From: Doryteuthis pealeii
Lineage: Eukaryota > Mollusca > Cephalopoda > Myopsida > Loliginidae
Reading direction: 5' to 3'
Assembly (NCBI GenBank): GCA_023376005.1
Contig: CM042152.1
Location: 86,494,876-86,558,875, forward strand
DNA: 64,000 nt
Shown here one piece after another: positions 32,431-44,920 of the stretch. The position numbers were made by a program, and so were the translations under genes. The first letter of the stretch is position 1. The number at the start of each line of letters is the position of its first letter. The notes under the pieces are model-generated. The model was given only the letters and a program-made list of their open reading frames with translations. It was not told the origin of the DNA and searched no databases.

Positions 32431-34179
32431 CCAGCACACAATTGAGGTGGTCAAAATATGAATATCACATTACTATACTTAGCTTAGTCTGGTGTTAAGG
32501 TACAAGTGTGGAGCATTTTGTGGTAATCAAACACTTTAAGAATGGCTTGCAAGTTTACCTTGCTCACTCATGTTGTACCATAATTTTGCAAATATTATTA
32601 TTTATTTAGAAGATTTGACAATTATAATAAGGAAAACATTTTTATCACAAATTTTACAAAAAAAAAATGAGTGAAGAAAAGAGAATAAATAAGTAGAGGA
32701 GAATGAGGGAGGAAAATAATGAATTAATAAATAAGAGGGGGATCGATAACAAGAGAAACGAGGCAGGTTTAGGGTAAAGAGAAGAATGATAAAGAAAAAA
32801 AAATAGGGGGGAAGGAAAAACAGATTTTTTAAAAAATTAGATAAAGAGAAAACAAAAGAGACTAAAATGAGTCCATTTTTTGTTGAATAAGTAAATGAAT
32901 AAAATGATAATGAAAAGAAAAGTAATAGACAAAGCAAAATAAGGTCATTGGGTGCAATTTGATTAAGTTTGACTGGGACCAAAGAAGAGACAATCAGTCT
33001 GTGTTGTTAGCCTTTTCTGAATAGGGTACCAAACATTGTCAATAAATCAATGCAATCAGAAAATCCAAACCTTTTTTTTTTCTGCTCAAATCTGAATTTA
33101 TTATCCAGTTAAATACACACTTCATCCACAGTGGCTGATTTTCAAGTTGCTACCTTTTTAGGCATCTTTCCAAATCACTGGAGTTTTTGTAGTTTTGAGA
33201 AACAGTTAACTTTTTTTTTTTTTTTCCTTACTCTTCTTTTTTTTTTTTCAATTGCAATTTGGTAACCATTTCCATTTATTTGTTGGCAGATAAAAACATA
33301 AATCTTTTTTTTTTTTTTTTTTACTAAACCCTAATATTTAAGAAAGAAATAGAGGAAAGAGTTAAAATCCTTCCACTATAAAAAAATTTCCCATGATGCT
33401 TTAGTTTAAGCATGCTCATTCAGCAAGAGAGACAAATTCAATAATGCACTATGACCTTGCAGTTGTAGAGGCCGTGCTGGCTGTCTGCAGTCTTTGAGGG
33501 GAAAATTTTTTTTTTTCCTTTTAGGTTTTATTGTTAATTTATTTTGTCTACTTTTTATTTTTATATTCAACACATTAGGAGGATAGTATTTATTAGTTTT
33601 TTTCCCCCCTTTTTTTTTGGCTCTCTCTCACATGAATAGTTCTTCTCCATTACTCATTATCTGTTCTTTTGCATGATTGGCTCGCTTTGCTTTTTTTTTT
33701 TTTTCACTTCTGACCCCCACCTGCACTGCTCTCCTGAATTTTATTTATTCATTCTCTTTCTCTTTTCATTTTTAGTAAACTCCTCTCCAAGGCTTTTCCA
33801 ACTGTTCCAAAGAGTCAATTGACCATGTCAGGTATTGGAAGAATAAAACATAACAAAGATCAAAGAGATTTCTTTCCAGCTTCAAGTAAACAAATAATTA
33901 TATTGAACTGAGAAAAAGATATCTACACCCACTGTTGCTATAGATTTTATAAATGTATTTAAATAAATATAAGGGTAGGATTTATAAGAGCTGATCAAGA
34001 TTAGGATTATTGCTTTTCGGATAAAACTATTTTAATACTCTTTTTTACAATGGTGCAGATAAAAATGCTTTCAAAAATATTGTTACATATATTTATCATA
34101 TAAGATTTTATGATGGTTGACCATGATAAAATAGCTTGTTGCTATTAATATCAGAGTAGTTAATATAGTTATGGAAAAG
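32431..34179. other. AT-rich, homopolymer-rich interval without recognised gene
   Basis: Many T10-T20 runs between 33070 and 33710. The 126-codon minus frame at 32602-32982 is low-complexity F/L/S. Nothing else recognised. Confidence 0.4.
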
Positions 34180-34562
34180 TACAAGGGTGAGACAAAAAGT
34201 AATGCCATTTTGTTTAGGACAGGTATAATTACCATCACAGGAACATGTATAATACATCAAAAAAAATTTTAAAGAGGATTTTTAAAATGTTTAAGTTTGA
34301 TTTTTTGAAAAAAAGAATTTTAAATATATGTTTTTAAATATTCCATATTATCAACTACATTTACGACATATCAACATCACATTTGTCATTCAACTTTTCA
34401 AAATGACGCAACAGCATTCATTAACTGTGAAACTGTTTTCAACGGTCAGAATTACAATATGGACTCCCGCAATTAAATGTAATTAATCAATATCTTGATT
34501 AATTCAGTGGATTTAACCCTGAAGATACTTATGGCGAAACTTGATTAGGTTATTAGTAAACA

Positions 34563-34593
<31 letters not shown>

Positions 34594-34597
<4 letters not shown>

Positions 34598-34800
34598 AAA
34601 TAAATGTTTTTAGAAAAAACAAACAAATGATGTTATAATTCGCTGACAGAAATCTGTTTCGACCTTTTATTAAACTTTTACTCACACCGTTTTTCTATCA
34701 CAAACATTTCGCTCTTGATGAAGACCGCTTTAATAAAAGGTTGAAACAGATTTCTGTCAGCGAACTATAACATCATTTGTTTGTTTTTTCTACTTTCCAC
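34594..34800. repeat. Foldback with a hammerhead-like sequence in its right arm
   Basis: AACAAACAAATGATGTTATA (34619-34638) is mirrored by TATAACATCATTTGTTTGTT (34766-34785), and pairing continues through TTCGCTGACAGAAATCTGTT and its mirror. A (TA)n tract adjoins at 34567. Confidence 0.85.
34708..34764 (+). ncRNA. Hammerhead-ribozyme-like motif
   Basis: Stem I TTCGCT (34708-34713) pairs perfectly with AGCGAA (34759-34764). The core reads CTTGATGA, that is CTGATGA with one extra T. Stem II GACC/GGTT follows one extra A. GAAA (34743-34746) precedes stem III ACAGA/TCTGT (loop TT), then C at 34758 as the cleavage-site base. The order stem I, CTGANGA, stem II, GAAA, stem III, UH, stem I is the hammerhead order. 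The extra T may weaken or abolish activity. Confidence 0.45.
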
Positions 34801-35025
34801 ATAGTTACTGTTTCTTTCTATAGCAATGTTTTACCTTCGAATGAGAGCATATATCCGTGCCCTGTAAAATTCCCTTGACTGTTCTTTGAACCACTTCTTC
34901 ACTGCAGATTCCACTTCTTCATAACTGGAATAATGTTTGCCTCTTAAACCCTCTTTCATGGGGCTGAAGAGATGATAATCTTATTTGTAGTCATTCATAC
35001 ATTAGCAATAAACTTAAAAACTGGC

Positions 35026-35108
35026 TATTTAACTATCATATTATTGCTTCCAATTTAACTAACATATTATTGCTTGCAAGTTAACTAATGTATTATTGCT
35101 TTTAAATT
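35026..35108. repeat. About 33-bp unit, 3 copies
   Basis: AACTAACATATTATTGCTT-type units repeated three times with substitutions. Confidence 0.7.
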
Positions 35109-35607
35109 ATTCCTGATAATTATTCTAAGATAATATAAATGTAGAATTTTCCCTCCCTGAAAGCAAAATTTGCAGAGAAGGAAAATCATCAGGCGGTATC
35201 CCATGATTCTTCTGATATATATATATACAGAATCCCAAGATCAAATTGTCAAGCCATGTATGAAATTAAGAATATAATTGAATTTTTTAAATATTTTTGT
35301 CATTAGGATTTTCTTTCAGCTTCAGAAGAAAATGTAAAAAAGAAAAGAAAAGAAAAGCTACAATAAATGATGGAAAAAAAATCTGCTGTCCTGAATATGG
35401 TTGTGTCAAAAAAATACATTTTTAAGTCAAATAAGAAGAAAATGATTTACTTAGCACAGGAAGAGATTTTATTAATAATAGACTAAAAAGTTGTTTAGTA
35501 ATTGAGAGAAGTGAATTTCTTTCTTTCCGGTCACTGAACTGTGGACAAGTGCATCAAAAAGAAAATTGAATTTTCTTTTCTTTTTTTTCTGCTTCTATAT
35601 TGGCTAC

Positions 35608-35875
35608 TATTGAAGTCAGTCAGTATACTGTTGATTTGAACAACAGTAACTGGCTAAGCACAACTGACTCAGTGCCCAAGATAGTTGGTATTTATGGAAA
35701 TCAAGAATAGTTCATTCATGTATTTGTGTGATTCAATTCTTGAGTCCTGATTGGCTTCTATGATGTTATGGGGCTTCATAAATACCCTGGAATTCTGCAG
35801 TAGTAAGCAGCAAGATAGATTCGTATTTAGTTACGGTTACTTGTTGCTGTGTCTTACTAATATGATTATTCTGCA
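35608..35875 (-). mobile_element. Solo LTR (family 1), 5-bp target duplication GCTAC
   Basis: Runs from TATTGAAGTCAGTCAGTATA to GATTATTCTGCA; GCTAC flanks it at 35603-35607 and 35876-35880. A diverged, shorter subfamily. Confidence 0.8.
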
Positions 35876-35885
35876 GCTACTTTCC

Positions 35886-36183
35886 ACAAGGAAGCTGTAC
35901 AGCCACTTGCCCCTATCACACTAATTTCTAAGTAAGACAAAAAATACATGCTGGTCATTGCTGGAGAAGTAAGGATGAACTCATAAATGATGTTCTCCAT
36001 GAAAACTTATACATGTATACACCAGTGTATGCCAACCAGCAAAATCCTACATCAATCAGCTTTGTGCAGATTCTGGATGCTGCATGGTGGAGCTCCCAGG
36101 GGCGATGATTGATAGGGATGGTTGGCAAGAGAGAGAGACATGGATATCTTTGCTGCCAGCACAGCCTGATGATGATAATGAAG
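35886..36183 (+). pseudogene. LINE 3'-end relic
   Basis: Matches the 23560 relic (ACAAGGAAGCTGTACAGCCA, GGAGAAGTAAGGATGAACTC) and extends further 3' to CAGCACAGCCTGATGATGAT, which shows the true LINE tail. Multiple stops and frameshifts. Confidence 0.65.
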
Positions 36184-36631
36184 GGGTTTGTTCAATATCT
36201 TTGTACTAACTAACAATCAACCACAGACGACGGATGTTATAAGTATTACTGTTCAATTACTACTTTAAATAATTAATAAGAGAAAAATAAAGAATGCTAA
36301 CATCAAACTCACAAATTAAGAAAAAAGTTGGAATTTTAAGATCCCATTTTTTTTTTTTTTAATGAATTATACAATAAAGGACTTTTGTAAATTACAAAAA
36401 GAAATTAGGCTTAACACTCCAAGAAGTTGAGACTAGAATTTTAAAAGAATAAAATATAATAAAATATCTTACCACAAGGGAACAACATTTGTCCTAAGAA
36501 TGAACACTTACCTGGAAAAAGAAAGAAAAAGAATTTTATTAATTGGGATGAAATAAACTTTTTTGTACATTCATGAATATAAATTATGGATGCAAGACCT
36601 TAAGGCTGAATGAATTCTAATCATGACCTTT

Positions 36632-36872
<241 letters not shown>

Positions 36873-37312
36873 TATATATATACACTACTATACTGAAATA
36901 TGTGTATTTCTGCAGAAAGTTCTAGGGGACCTAACATTTTTCATGGATAATTTAACCTTGGGCTACAACAAATGTTGATTTGTTTCATAGGTCATTAACA
37001 ATTAATGGAGGTCACCAGATAGTAGAATATGCTTTTTTGGTCAAATGGAGTAAAAGAGACTTTAATATGAAATATAAAAATGTTTTTGACCTCATAAATG
37101 TCTGGATGAACAAAATCAGGTCAATGATTTTCACATAGCCAGCTATATGTTGGCTATTCATGAGTCAGTCATAAAAATGAGCTGCATATATTTACAAAAT
37201 ATATAAGAACAAGAAATAATGTGTACAAAGAATCTCTCAGAAAATAATCAGAATTTTTTGTGTTTAAAACGCTTTTTATGTGTATTTATATGTGATTTTC
37301 ATATTTCATGGC

Positions 37313-37425
37313 TAGCTTACACACTCATTATTACTGAATAGTGAGTTTGATCCTCGCTGGATACCCAATATTTGCACCTAGTGTCACAATACCTACCCAT
37401 GGCAAACATGTTTAACTCTCATCAA
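37313..37425 (+). mobile_element. SINE-E fragment
   Basis: ATTATTACTGAATAGTGAGT, B-box-like GTTTGATCCTCGCTGG, then ACAATACCTACCCATGGC. Confidence 0.5.
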
Positions 37426-37700
37426 AAATGACAAATAGCAGGAACAACCAAAATACTCCAGGCACATTTGGGAATTAAGATATTTTGCCTGAGATTTTGA
37501 ATACAATATAGAGAAGTATTATTAACTTTGTGTATCATATTCACTCAATCAGTTTATGTTATGGAAATATTTCTATCTGCTTAAATCTGCTTATTTGTTT
37601 CCAGTATTTAATGTGTAACCAGTAGAGTGGATCAAAGTTTTGGCATATTTGTTAAATCCTATTCTAGATATCTCAGCTTATATAAGAATCTACTGAGTAC

Positions 37701-37755
<55 letters not shown>

Positions 37756-38576
37756 TGAATATCACTTATGGCTTAACTACAATAACCAAGAAAGAATATG
37801 AATCTGGAATCATGTTTTTGTCCCAAAGAAATAAATACAAAGTAATAAAGAAAGAACAAAACAAAGAGAAAAACAAAGCAACAAAAAAGATACTCCACAT
37901 TATTCAATAGTTTTACGGACTTTTGTGTAAGTGTTCAAACCAGTGGAAAAGTAGCAAAGCCATCATTGAAAGCCAATCATTGATTTTGCCACTTGAAGTC
38001 TCCCTTCTGCCTTCACTGTCCCCATCATTAATTCCATCAAGCTAAAACCAGTATTTATCATTAAATCAAAGTTTTTAAGCACCTACATTGTGTGCTTTAG
38101 ACTTCTTTTTCCTGTTTTGTTGTCCAATAATAATAATGATGATGATGATAAGAATATAAAGTCTAATCAAGGCAAAAACACTTTCTTGTGAAGTAGGGCA
38201 CTTCAGGCTCAAATCAGCAGATAGACTTGGGAGAAAATTGTCTGCTCTAGGCAATAATTTATGGTTTGGCTTTTGTTGTATTTCAGAAACTGATACCTTA
38301 CAATCAACAGCCTTCTTTCAAGTCTCTTCAATGAAGAAGAAGAAGAAGAAAAAAAAAGGGGAGATTACTTTCTTTGTGAAGAAGCATATGGATTTTCCAG
38401 AAGGATGATGACATTCATTTGATAATCAATGCCTTGATTTATATTTTGCCAAATCAATCAATCAGTCAGCATAATTTGTTTTTATCAATTGAATATGTAA
38501 CATTAACAATTACCTATCATGTACAAATTTGAATTTTGGATGAATATCTTTATCAGATCCATAGATCCATACGAAA
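37426..38576. other. Interval without recognised gene
   Basis: Holds a (TA)n tract at 37709-37752 and (ATGATG)n/(AAG)n short runs. No gene recognised. Confidence 0.4.
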
Positions 38577-38800
38577 ATACAGTGATAGTCAAAATTAAAT
38601 CTTTTTGATATAAGATTATTATACTTTTAAAGATAGAAAAAAAAAATGCTTGAAGAAATACGGATAAAAATTCTCTGTATTGATTAGAATACAGTGATAG
38701 TCAAAATTAAATCTTTTTGATATAAAATTATTATACTTTTAAAGTTAGAAAAAAAATGCTTGAAGAAATACTGATAAAAATTCTCTGTATTTATTAGTAT
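38577..38800. repeat. 112-bp tandem duplication
   Basis: ACAGTGATAGTCAAAATTAA starts copies at 38579 and 38691; both contain an A-rich run and TGCTTGAAGAAATAC. Confidence 0.85.
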
Positions 38801-38811
38801 AGTTTCCAGTA

Positions 38812-38945
38812 GAGCATCCCATTGTGGTGTAAGGGCTAACTCTATGCTAGTCTCACAGATCCATTACTACTGAATACTATCCTCACTGGATGACCCATAC
38901 TTGAGACCTTTTCTGACATCCTACTCATGGCCAATCGGTTGGGTA
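38812..38945 (+). mobile_element. SINE-E
   Basis: GAGCATCCCATTGTGGTGTA head with GGGCTAAC (A box), then CACAGATCCATTACTACTGA and CATCCTACTCATGGCC. Confidence 0.6.
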
Positions 38946-39583
38946 AATATCTTCTGTAGTTCCCAGTATCAAAACCATCATATTTTGTTGTTGTAACATA
39001 TTTCTGAAATTTGGTATCTTAGAGGCTAAAAGCCACATTGCATATTGATTTTGTTCTATCACTACCAAAGAGTGGCATATCTGTATTCCTAGTATACTGG
39101 GATGAGTCAAAAGTTTTGCAATATTTTGGTAATGTAAGGCACAACTCAGTACCTCCAGGTCATGAAGGTAATAAGCCAAACTGGACATGCTTGCCTGATA
39201 CTCTCTAAGTTTGCCTCTATTGGCTTGGAGCATGGCCTCAAGCTTACATGATTACTGAGTTTCTTGCAACCCAAGCAAAATATTTTGAACCATTTGGTTA
39301 CTAAACTGCCATCAACTACACCTTCACCTTTTACACAACAAATATTTTTGGTTGTTTTTAGTGTTTTGGGTCCAGTTTGAACTCATAAAGCATAATTTTC
39401 TGTATTAGACTGTTGCATAATCATCTGTGCGGCTATCAAATCATACATAATGAAGCAATGCACGACTCTATAGAAATATTAGTTGCGGGTTAATTTAAGT
39501 TTTATACAATGTATGTTAAATTGAGGTAATTTTTAATTGGCTTATCTTCTACTATGTGAAATGAAGTGATCATAACTTGAGGG

Positions 39584-39592
<9 letters not shown>
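38946..39592. other. Interval without recognised gene
   Basis: The 102-codon minus frame at 38925-39233 overlaps SINE-E and shows no domain I recognise. Confidence 0.35.
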
Positions 39593-39633
<41 letters not shown>

Positions 39634-40113
39634 CGACCCCTACACGAGTTCATTTCCTATGACTCTAACCATTAGACCATGTACCTCCATAAAGTTATTT
39701 TTGAAAAAAAAGGGAAGTTTTATTTTGTTATTTTACTGAATGTTTGAGATGAGGCTTGATGATTAGTATTATCTGCGTTATTCGGACTATTTCCACATCT
39801 TCATTGTTATCTGTACAATGTTTTGGTTGATATGCCCTCCGGCCTCCTTCAGGTATTTCTCGTCGGACTCGGGAACCTTCTCGGACTTTTTGAACCCAGG
39901 AGCCATCATGGAACTTTGAACCTAACCCTTTATTTAGTCCACGGGGGAATCCTGTTCTCATTCCACTAACCATAGCTGGGGTAGAGGCATTAACCTGTGT
40001 TAATTATTATTCTATGTTACTGCTGCCCTTGACCAGGATTGAACCTGCAGTCTAGAGATAACTGTCACTTAGAACTGTCTTAACCTAACTCCTTTATTCA
40101 CTAGGCCATGTGT
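39593..40113 (-). mobile_element. (TA)n(AC)n followed by SINE-D fragments
   Basis: (TA)n at 39593-39620 and (AC)n run into a reversed SINE-D end/head mix at 39633-39700 (TTTCCTATGACTCTAACCAT) and a second reversed piece at 39963-40113 (AACCATAGCTGGGGTAGAGG; CCAGGATTGAACCTGC). The sequence between, 39740-39955, is unassigned. Confidence 0.5.
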
Positions 40114-40755
40114 TCAATAATTTTGTTATATTTTGTTTTCTTATATTCTATGTCTGATAATTTGAGGGTGTATACATACTGCTAAATATAGCAAAGTACA
40201 AAATGTATGTGTCAGTTTAAAGTTAGATAGCCTTAAACTGATTAAACATGAATGGACATGATTGCTTCTTTTATCAATACCAAATAGTTCCTGGCCTTCT
40301 TGTTTATTGGCAAGCATTCATTTAATTGGTCAGTAAATCATAAATTTAACACTGCACTTTCATAAACAAGTTTCCAAAAGAAGCAAGATAACTGGTCACT
40401 ACACAATAATGAATTTATGTTCAAGACTAGTAATTTGATGCTTGTATCTTCTCATGCAAAATGTGACAGAAGTTCTTTAAAATGTAATTATCAACATACA
40501 TTCGTACTTGGGTTAAAGATGAAAATTGACCAGTTTCTACAGTATGTATCAGAATGTTCTGAACTTATCCATTTTTGAACAATGAGGAGGTACTGTCGTT
40601 GAGAAAGATCTTCAGTAACCAGGCAAATACTTATTTATACTCATATCTGGTCATAAATGACCTGAAATATATTAAGAAAATTACTAAATTTTTATCTAGC
40701 CAGAAAGTCATAGAATTAATTTTCTTAGATGGTTTTTCATTACTTTTTTCCAAAA
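40114..40755. other. AT-rich interval without recognised feature
   Basis: No gene or repeat recognised. Confidence 0.35.
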
Positions 40756-41374
40756 TCTTATTATAATGGAGATTGTGTGTTTTTCTGTCTGTAACCGAAA
40801 CTATATTACTACTCAAGTCACAATTTCCTTAGTTATTGACATCACATTCTCCATGATATTAATTAATTTTATTTAAATTTCAATTATTAATAAAATTGTT
40901 GTACATTATTAATACTATTAACCATATCTACATATCAACAACATGCAATTGTATTTATATATACAACAAAATAGCGGTTTATAGTGTGAACGGGAAGGCT
41001 AATTTGCATATTGATATCAAAAATGTGATTTTATTAAATATGTGCTTAGTATTATTGATTTTTAACTGTTTGGTTTTATTTTAATGAATATAAGCAAAAG
41101 TCTCTTCAATGAATCTTAAATGAAATCCATTAACAAGAAAAAATAACTGTCATTTTATTCTTTACTTCCTCTTTAACTAAATACTTAGATTAGAAAAAAT
41201 AACAATGAAAGACGGGAGTGAAGGAAGAGTAAGTTTCAGTTGTTATATTTTTCGATTATACCACCCTCTGTTTCAATATTATTTAGTTTCATTAGCCTTT
41301 CTAATTTAATACAATATTTTATTAAATTAAAACTTAGATACTTGCACCCTACGGAGGGTGCATATATTTGCTAG
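40756..41374 (+). mobile_element. Non-autonomous Helitron, copy 4 (619 bp)
   Basis: Starts TCTTATTATAATGGAGATTG after AAAA, ends CTAG (41371-41374) before T. The 3' hairpin is longer than in the other copies: GCACCCT-ACGG-AGGGTGC. No coding capacity. Confidence 0.85.
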
Positions 41375-41525
41375 TATACATAACATTCATTTATCTATGT
41401 TCACCCATTTCCTCTTTTATTCTATTTTTCAAATTCAGCATTGATTTATTTTTGAAAAAAAAAAAAGGGAAGTTTTATTTTGTTATATTTTTTTTTCTTT
41501 TATTTATATTATCTTATATTTTATG

Positions 41526-41780
41526 GACCGGGTTAGCTCAGTTGGTAGAGCGTTCGGCTAGAAACCCCAAGGTTCCTAGTTCGATACTGGTCCTCGCCAA
41601 CTCAGCATATGAGTAGCACAGGGATCTGTGCGGTAAAGTAAGGAGCTGATGGTAGGTGTGGCGCTCCACCTCAGATGCTAAAACAATCTCCTTGGTCTAG
41701 CGCTATTGAAAAGGGGATAGACCCCTCGCTGATTGGCTGATACTGACATTAGGCCACTCTGTCGACTTTACTTTTTACTT
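41526..41780 (+). mobile_element. SINE-A, full length, 12-bp target duplication
   Basis: TTATATTTTATG flanks it perfectly (41514-41525 and 41781-41792). Head ACCGGGTTAGCTCAGTTGGT, B box AGTTCGATACTGG, tail GACTTTACTTTTTACTT. Confidence 0.9.
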
Positions 41781-41819
41781 TTATATTTTATGTCTGATCA
41801 TTACTCTTTTCTTCCCTGT

Positions 41820-42388
41820 GGCATTAGAATACATTGACTGCATCTCTGCAGAGGACAAAGACTCCCCCCCCCCCCAATGGGGCCATTTGTTGGCCATGGG
41901 TAGTAACCTGGTGGCTGAGCAGTCCATGACATTCAACACACCACTTTGTTCCTTACTTATGCTAGGTGGACAGTAGGCGAGGCCCCCTCCGATGAATTGG
42001 CTGGTCACGTCAAGCCCTAGCACCTATATGATTGTTCCAACCCTATTGCCTTTATGGCAACCCCAACCCTTTTTATCATGTGTGCCAGAAGGCGGTGGCT
42101 GAGGGTCTTCATGTCCTGGCAATAATGTTAAACTCTATCTGATGGTAAAGTTCCAATTTTGGAGCTCTGGGGAGAGTGGAGTACCCTTTCATCGCCATTA
42201 CTCCCAGTTCCACTTGTACCTGAAGTGGCAGTACCTGTTAGGGTCCCATATATGGGTTAAATAGAACATTTTTTCATAAAAAAAAATTGTGTTTAAAAAC
42301 TTTTTTTCCAAACAATCACTACAAATCTTTCAAAACTTTGCTGGCATTAAATGACCCACTGAAGTTGATATGCCGTAAAACAAACAAA
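41820..42388 (+). mobile_element. Retroposon B, long form (569 bp), 9-bp target duplication
   Basis: CTTCCCTGT occurs at 41811-41819 and 42389-42397. It runs from GGCATTAGAATACATTGACT through a C11 tract, GGCTGGTCACGTCAAGCCCT and AAACTCTATCTGATGGTAAA to GTTGATATGCCGTAAAACAA plus an ACAAA tail. It is the plus-strand, diverged partner of the copy at 18235, which confirms the long form. Confidence 0.8.
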
Positions 42389-42399
42389 CTTCCCTGTCA

Positions 42400-43297
42400 G
42401 AGATTTTAGCTCTAAACATGAGTGAGACCCAAATTTGTAGTAAAATGTCATAAATCTACCATAGGAAATTAGGCAATTGCTTGTCATGGCTGTTGGGTTA
42501 GCCCACTTCCTTAAATTCATTTGTTTTTTTGTTTTTTTCTTGCCTTCATTTTTCATTTATTTCGATCTTCTAAATGTTAAGTAGCATTCTCAGCTTGAAT
42601 CGTAATTTGGGGAAATGACCATGATATATTTTGGATTTTTCTTTCTTTTATTACTCAGCTAATAGAAAAAAAAATCATGGTGGAAATTTACCAGCATTGC
42701 CTTTCATCTAATTTGTAAAAAGAATGTTTCCTAGCACTTTTCATTTTATGTGTCAACCAAAACAGACATTGCCGAACAAAAGGTCTTAATTCATTGCTTC
42801 CCCCCCCCCAATAATGCCCCCCACCCCAGGAGGAACAATATTGACTGAGCAAAGGAAATAAGAAACTGGTTAAATTGATAACATTGATGTGATCTTTCTT
42901 GGTCTTTCTTTTTCCACTTGAAAACAGCATCAGGCAGTGTTTATAAAATATTTCAATTGACTAGAACTCAATTTCCGTTCTGAAAATTTCCTGTCCCAAC
43001 TGGCATGGTAGATATGCCACTTGGTATCTTATCTCAAGATCAAATTTTACTATCTAATTTCTAAGATTTGAAATATTTTTTACTATTCCAGGTTAAAAAG
43101 CACAGTAAGAGTAACCAATAACAATAATATTTTTTTTATTCCTGAAAAAATAGTTTAACTGAAGAGAAGGTAACTTTTAGTCATTGAATTTTTAAAAGTG
43201 TTGGATGTAAAAAGCTAAAAATGCTTAAATTCTGAAAAAAAAAAAAAAAAAAAAATGCTGGTTATAATATTTCTGTAAACCAGATTTACAATATGTT

Positions 43298-43302
<5 letters not shown>
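42400..43302. other. Interval without recognised gene
   Basis: C9-C10 and A20 homopolymers only. Minus-strand frames near 42347-42930 have no recognised domain. Confidence 0.35.
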
Positions 43303-43339
<37 letters not shown>

Positions 43340-43661
43340 GGATATGTGCTTAATTGAAGTCATACCTAATTTTGAAAATTAATTAGTTAATAATTAAGGA
43401 ATTTAGGCAGGCATATATGTTCAAATGTAAGGCTAAACAAATCGAGAAAATGTCAATCCCTGAATGTACATTTCAACCTTACAGACACAAAATCACAAAT
43501 TGAGAAAATGTCAATCTCTGAAAGGTCGAAATGTACATTCAGGGATTGACATTTTCTCGATTTGTTAGCCTTACATTTGAATATATATGCCCGCCTAAAT
43601 TCATTAATTATTAACTAATTAATTTTCAAAATTAGGTATGACTTCAATTAAGCACATATCC
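43340..43661. repeat. Large foldback, 141-bp arms, flanked by (TA)n
   Basis: GGATATGTGCTTAATTGAAG (43340) is mirrored by CTTCAATTAAGCACATATCC (43642-43661); arms are 43340-43480 and 43521-43661 with a 40-base loop. The right arm contains AGGTCGAAATGTACATTCAG, with GAAA followed by the short palindrome TGTACA. (TA)n tracts lie at 43303-43336 and 43729-43768. Confidence 0.9.
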
Positions 43662-43723
43662 TCCAAAAATTGTCGGTTTAAAGCCATATAAAAATAAACA
43701 CATTTGTTTGTTTACTTAACCTC

Positions 43724-43773
<50 letters not shown>

Positions 43774-43812
43774 ATATGATTCTGGACACCGCTAAATTTT
43801 GGAAAATCAAGT

Positions 43813-43849
43813 TTGTTTTGTTTAACGGCATATCAACCTCTGTGGGTCG
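43813..43849 (-). mobile_element. Retroposon B/SINE-C tail fragment
   Basis: TTAACGGCATATCAACCTCT followed by GTGGGTC: only the shared 3' tail is present, an extremely short 5' truncation. Confidence 0.6.
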
Positions 43850-44211
43850 AAAATCAAGTTTAGAAATACACAAGCTAATTGTTAGCATAAAAGTTATCTC
43901 CACTTGAATAATTGCATGTTTAAAGAAGTGGAATGGTAGTGCTAGTGCATAATTTGCATAGGATAGTATACTATTTGCATAGCAGACGTATTAGCCAGTC
44001 AGGATCCAGCTTGTGGTTACAGGATGGCATGAGTTATAGACCCAGCATACTTCCAAAGTGATAGTTATGTCTTTCTCAATGAACCTCTGATGGAATTTTT
44101 TTGAGACTTTTTAAAAAGATTTTTATTTAGTTTTGACTGTTAATTCTAAGGAAATATTGATAAGAAGCCTATACATATTCTGTACAGCATCCTAAGAGAT
44201 TTAGCTGAAAT

Positions 44212-44460
44212 TACAAGGTGTTTCAGATAAATTGTAATGTAATTGACCAATGGTATTTCTCTATCTGAAATAAGTACAAGGTGTTTCAGATAAATTGTAA
44301 TGTAATTGACCAATGGTATTTCTCTATCTGAAATAAGTACAAGGTGTTTCAGATAAATTGTAATGTAATTGACCAATGGTATTTCTCTATCTGAAATAAG
44401 TAAAAGGTGTTTCAGATAAATTGTAATGTAATTGACCAATGGTATTTCTCTATCTGAAAT
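44212..44460. repeat. 63-bp tandem array, 4 copies
   Basis: Unit TACAAGGTGTTTCAGATAAA ... CTCTATCTGAAATAAG, almost identical copies. The period is a multiple of three, which alone explains the open 97-codon minus frame. Confidence 0.95.
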
Positions 44461-44497
44461 GGAAAGAAGGAAAGAAAGTTTGTTTTTTTTCTTTTTT

Positions 44498-44744
44498 GGC
44501 GGGGCGGTCTAAAGTTGGTATCAGCCAGTCAGCGAGGGAGTCTATCCCCTTTTCAATAGCGCTAGACCAAGGAGATTGTTTTTGTTTTAGCATCTGAGAT
44601 GGAGCGCCACACCTACCATCAGCTCCTTACTTTACCGCACAGATCCCTGTGTTACTCATACGCTGAGTTGGTGAGGACCGGTATCGAACTAGGAACCTTG
44701 TGGTTTCTAGCCGAACGCTCTACCGACTGAGCTAACTCGGCCCA
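44498..44744 (-). mobile_element. SINE-A, minus strand
   Basis: GGCGGGGCGGTCTAAAGTTG through the body to CCGACTGAGCTAACTCGGCC. The ACTT tail is replaced by a T-rich run. Confidence 0.85.
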
Positions 44745-44799
44745 TAAAAAAAAAAAGTAATTTGCATATAATTTTGAGTTATTTCTACACATGCTATTA

Positions 44800-44920
44800 A
44801 AATTTGAGTGGACCTGGGGAAAATGCCAATGAAGGAATACTCCACACTCCCTAGAGCTCCAGAATTGGAATCTCACCACTAGATGCAGTTTAACATCATA
44901 CCATGGACACCTAAACAGTA
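44800..44920 (-). mobile_element. Retroposon B fragment
   Basis: GAGTGGACCTGGGGAAAATG, CTCCAGAATTGGAATCTCAC and GATGCAGTTTAACATCATAC match the B core. Confidence 0.6.

Larger units (their letters stand above)
34180..34971 (-). pseudogene. Mariner-like relic: 3' end of transposase, split by a foldback
   Basis: On the minus strand, 34971-34790 encodes MKEGLRGKHYSSYEEVESAV, then KKWFKEQSREFYRARIYAL, a stop, and NIAIERNSNYVES, which match the C-terminal end of mariner transposases as I know them. Downstream, after a foldback insertion (34594-34790) and AT-rich sequence, a TIR-like GGCATTACTTTTTGTCTCAC lies at about 34207-34186. The remaining transposase is missing. Confidence 0.65.

Noticed and set aside
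32602..32982. 126-codon frame rich in F, L and S
   Set aside because: Purine-rich low-complexity DNA read on the opposite strand; no domain recognised.
34500..34545. Another hammerhead at CCTGAAGATACTTATGGCG
   Set aside because: CTGAAGA and GAAA are present but stem II hardly pairs and no stem I was found; kept only as a possible remnant.
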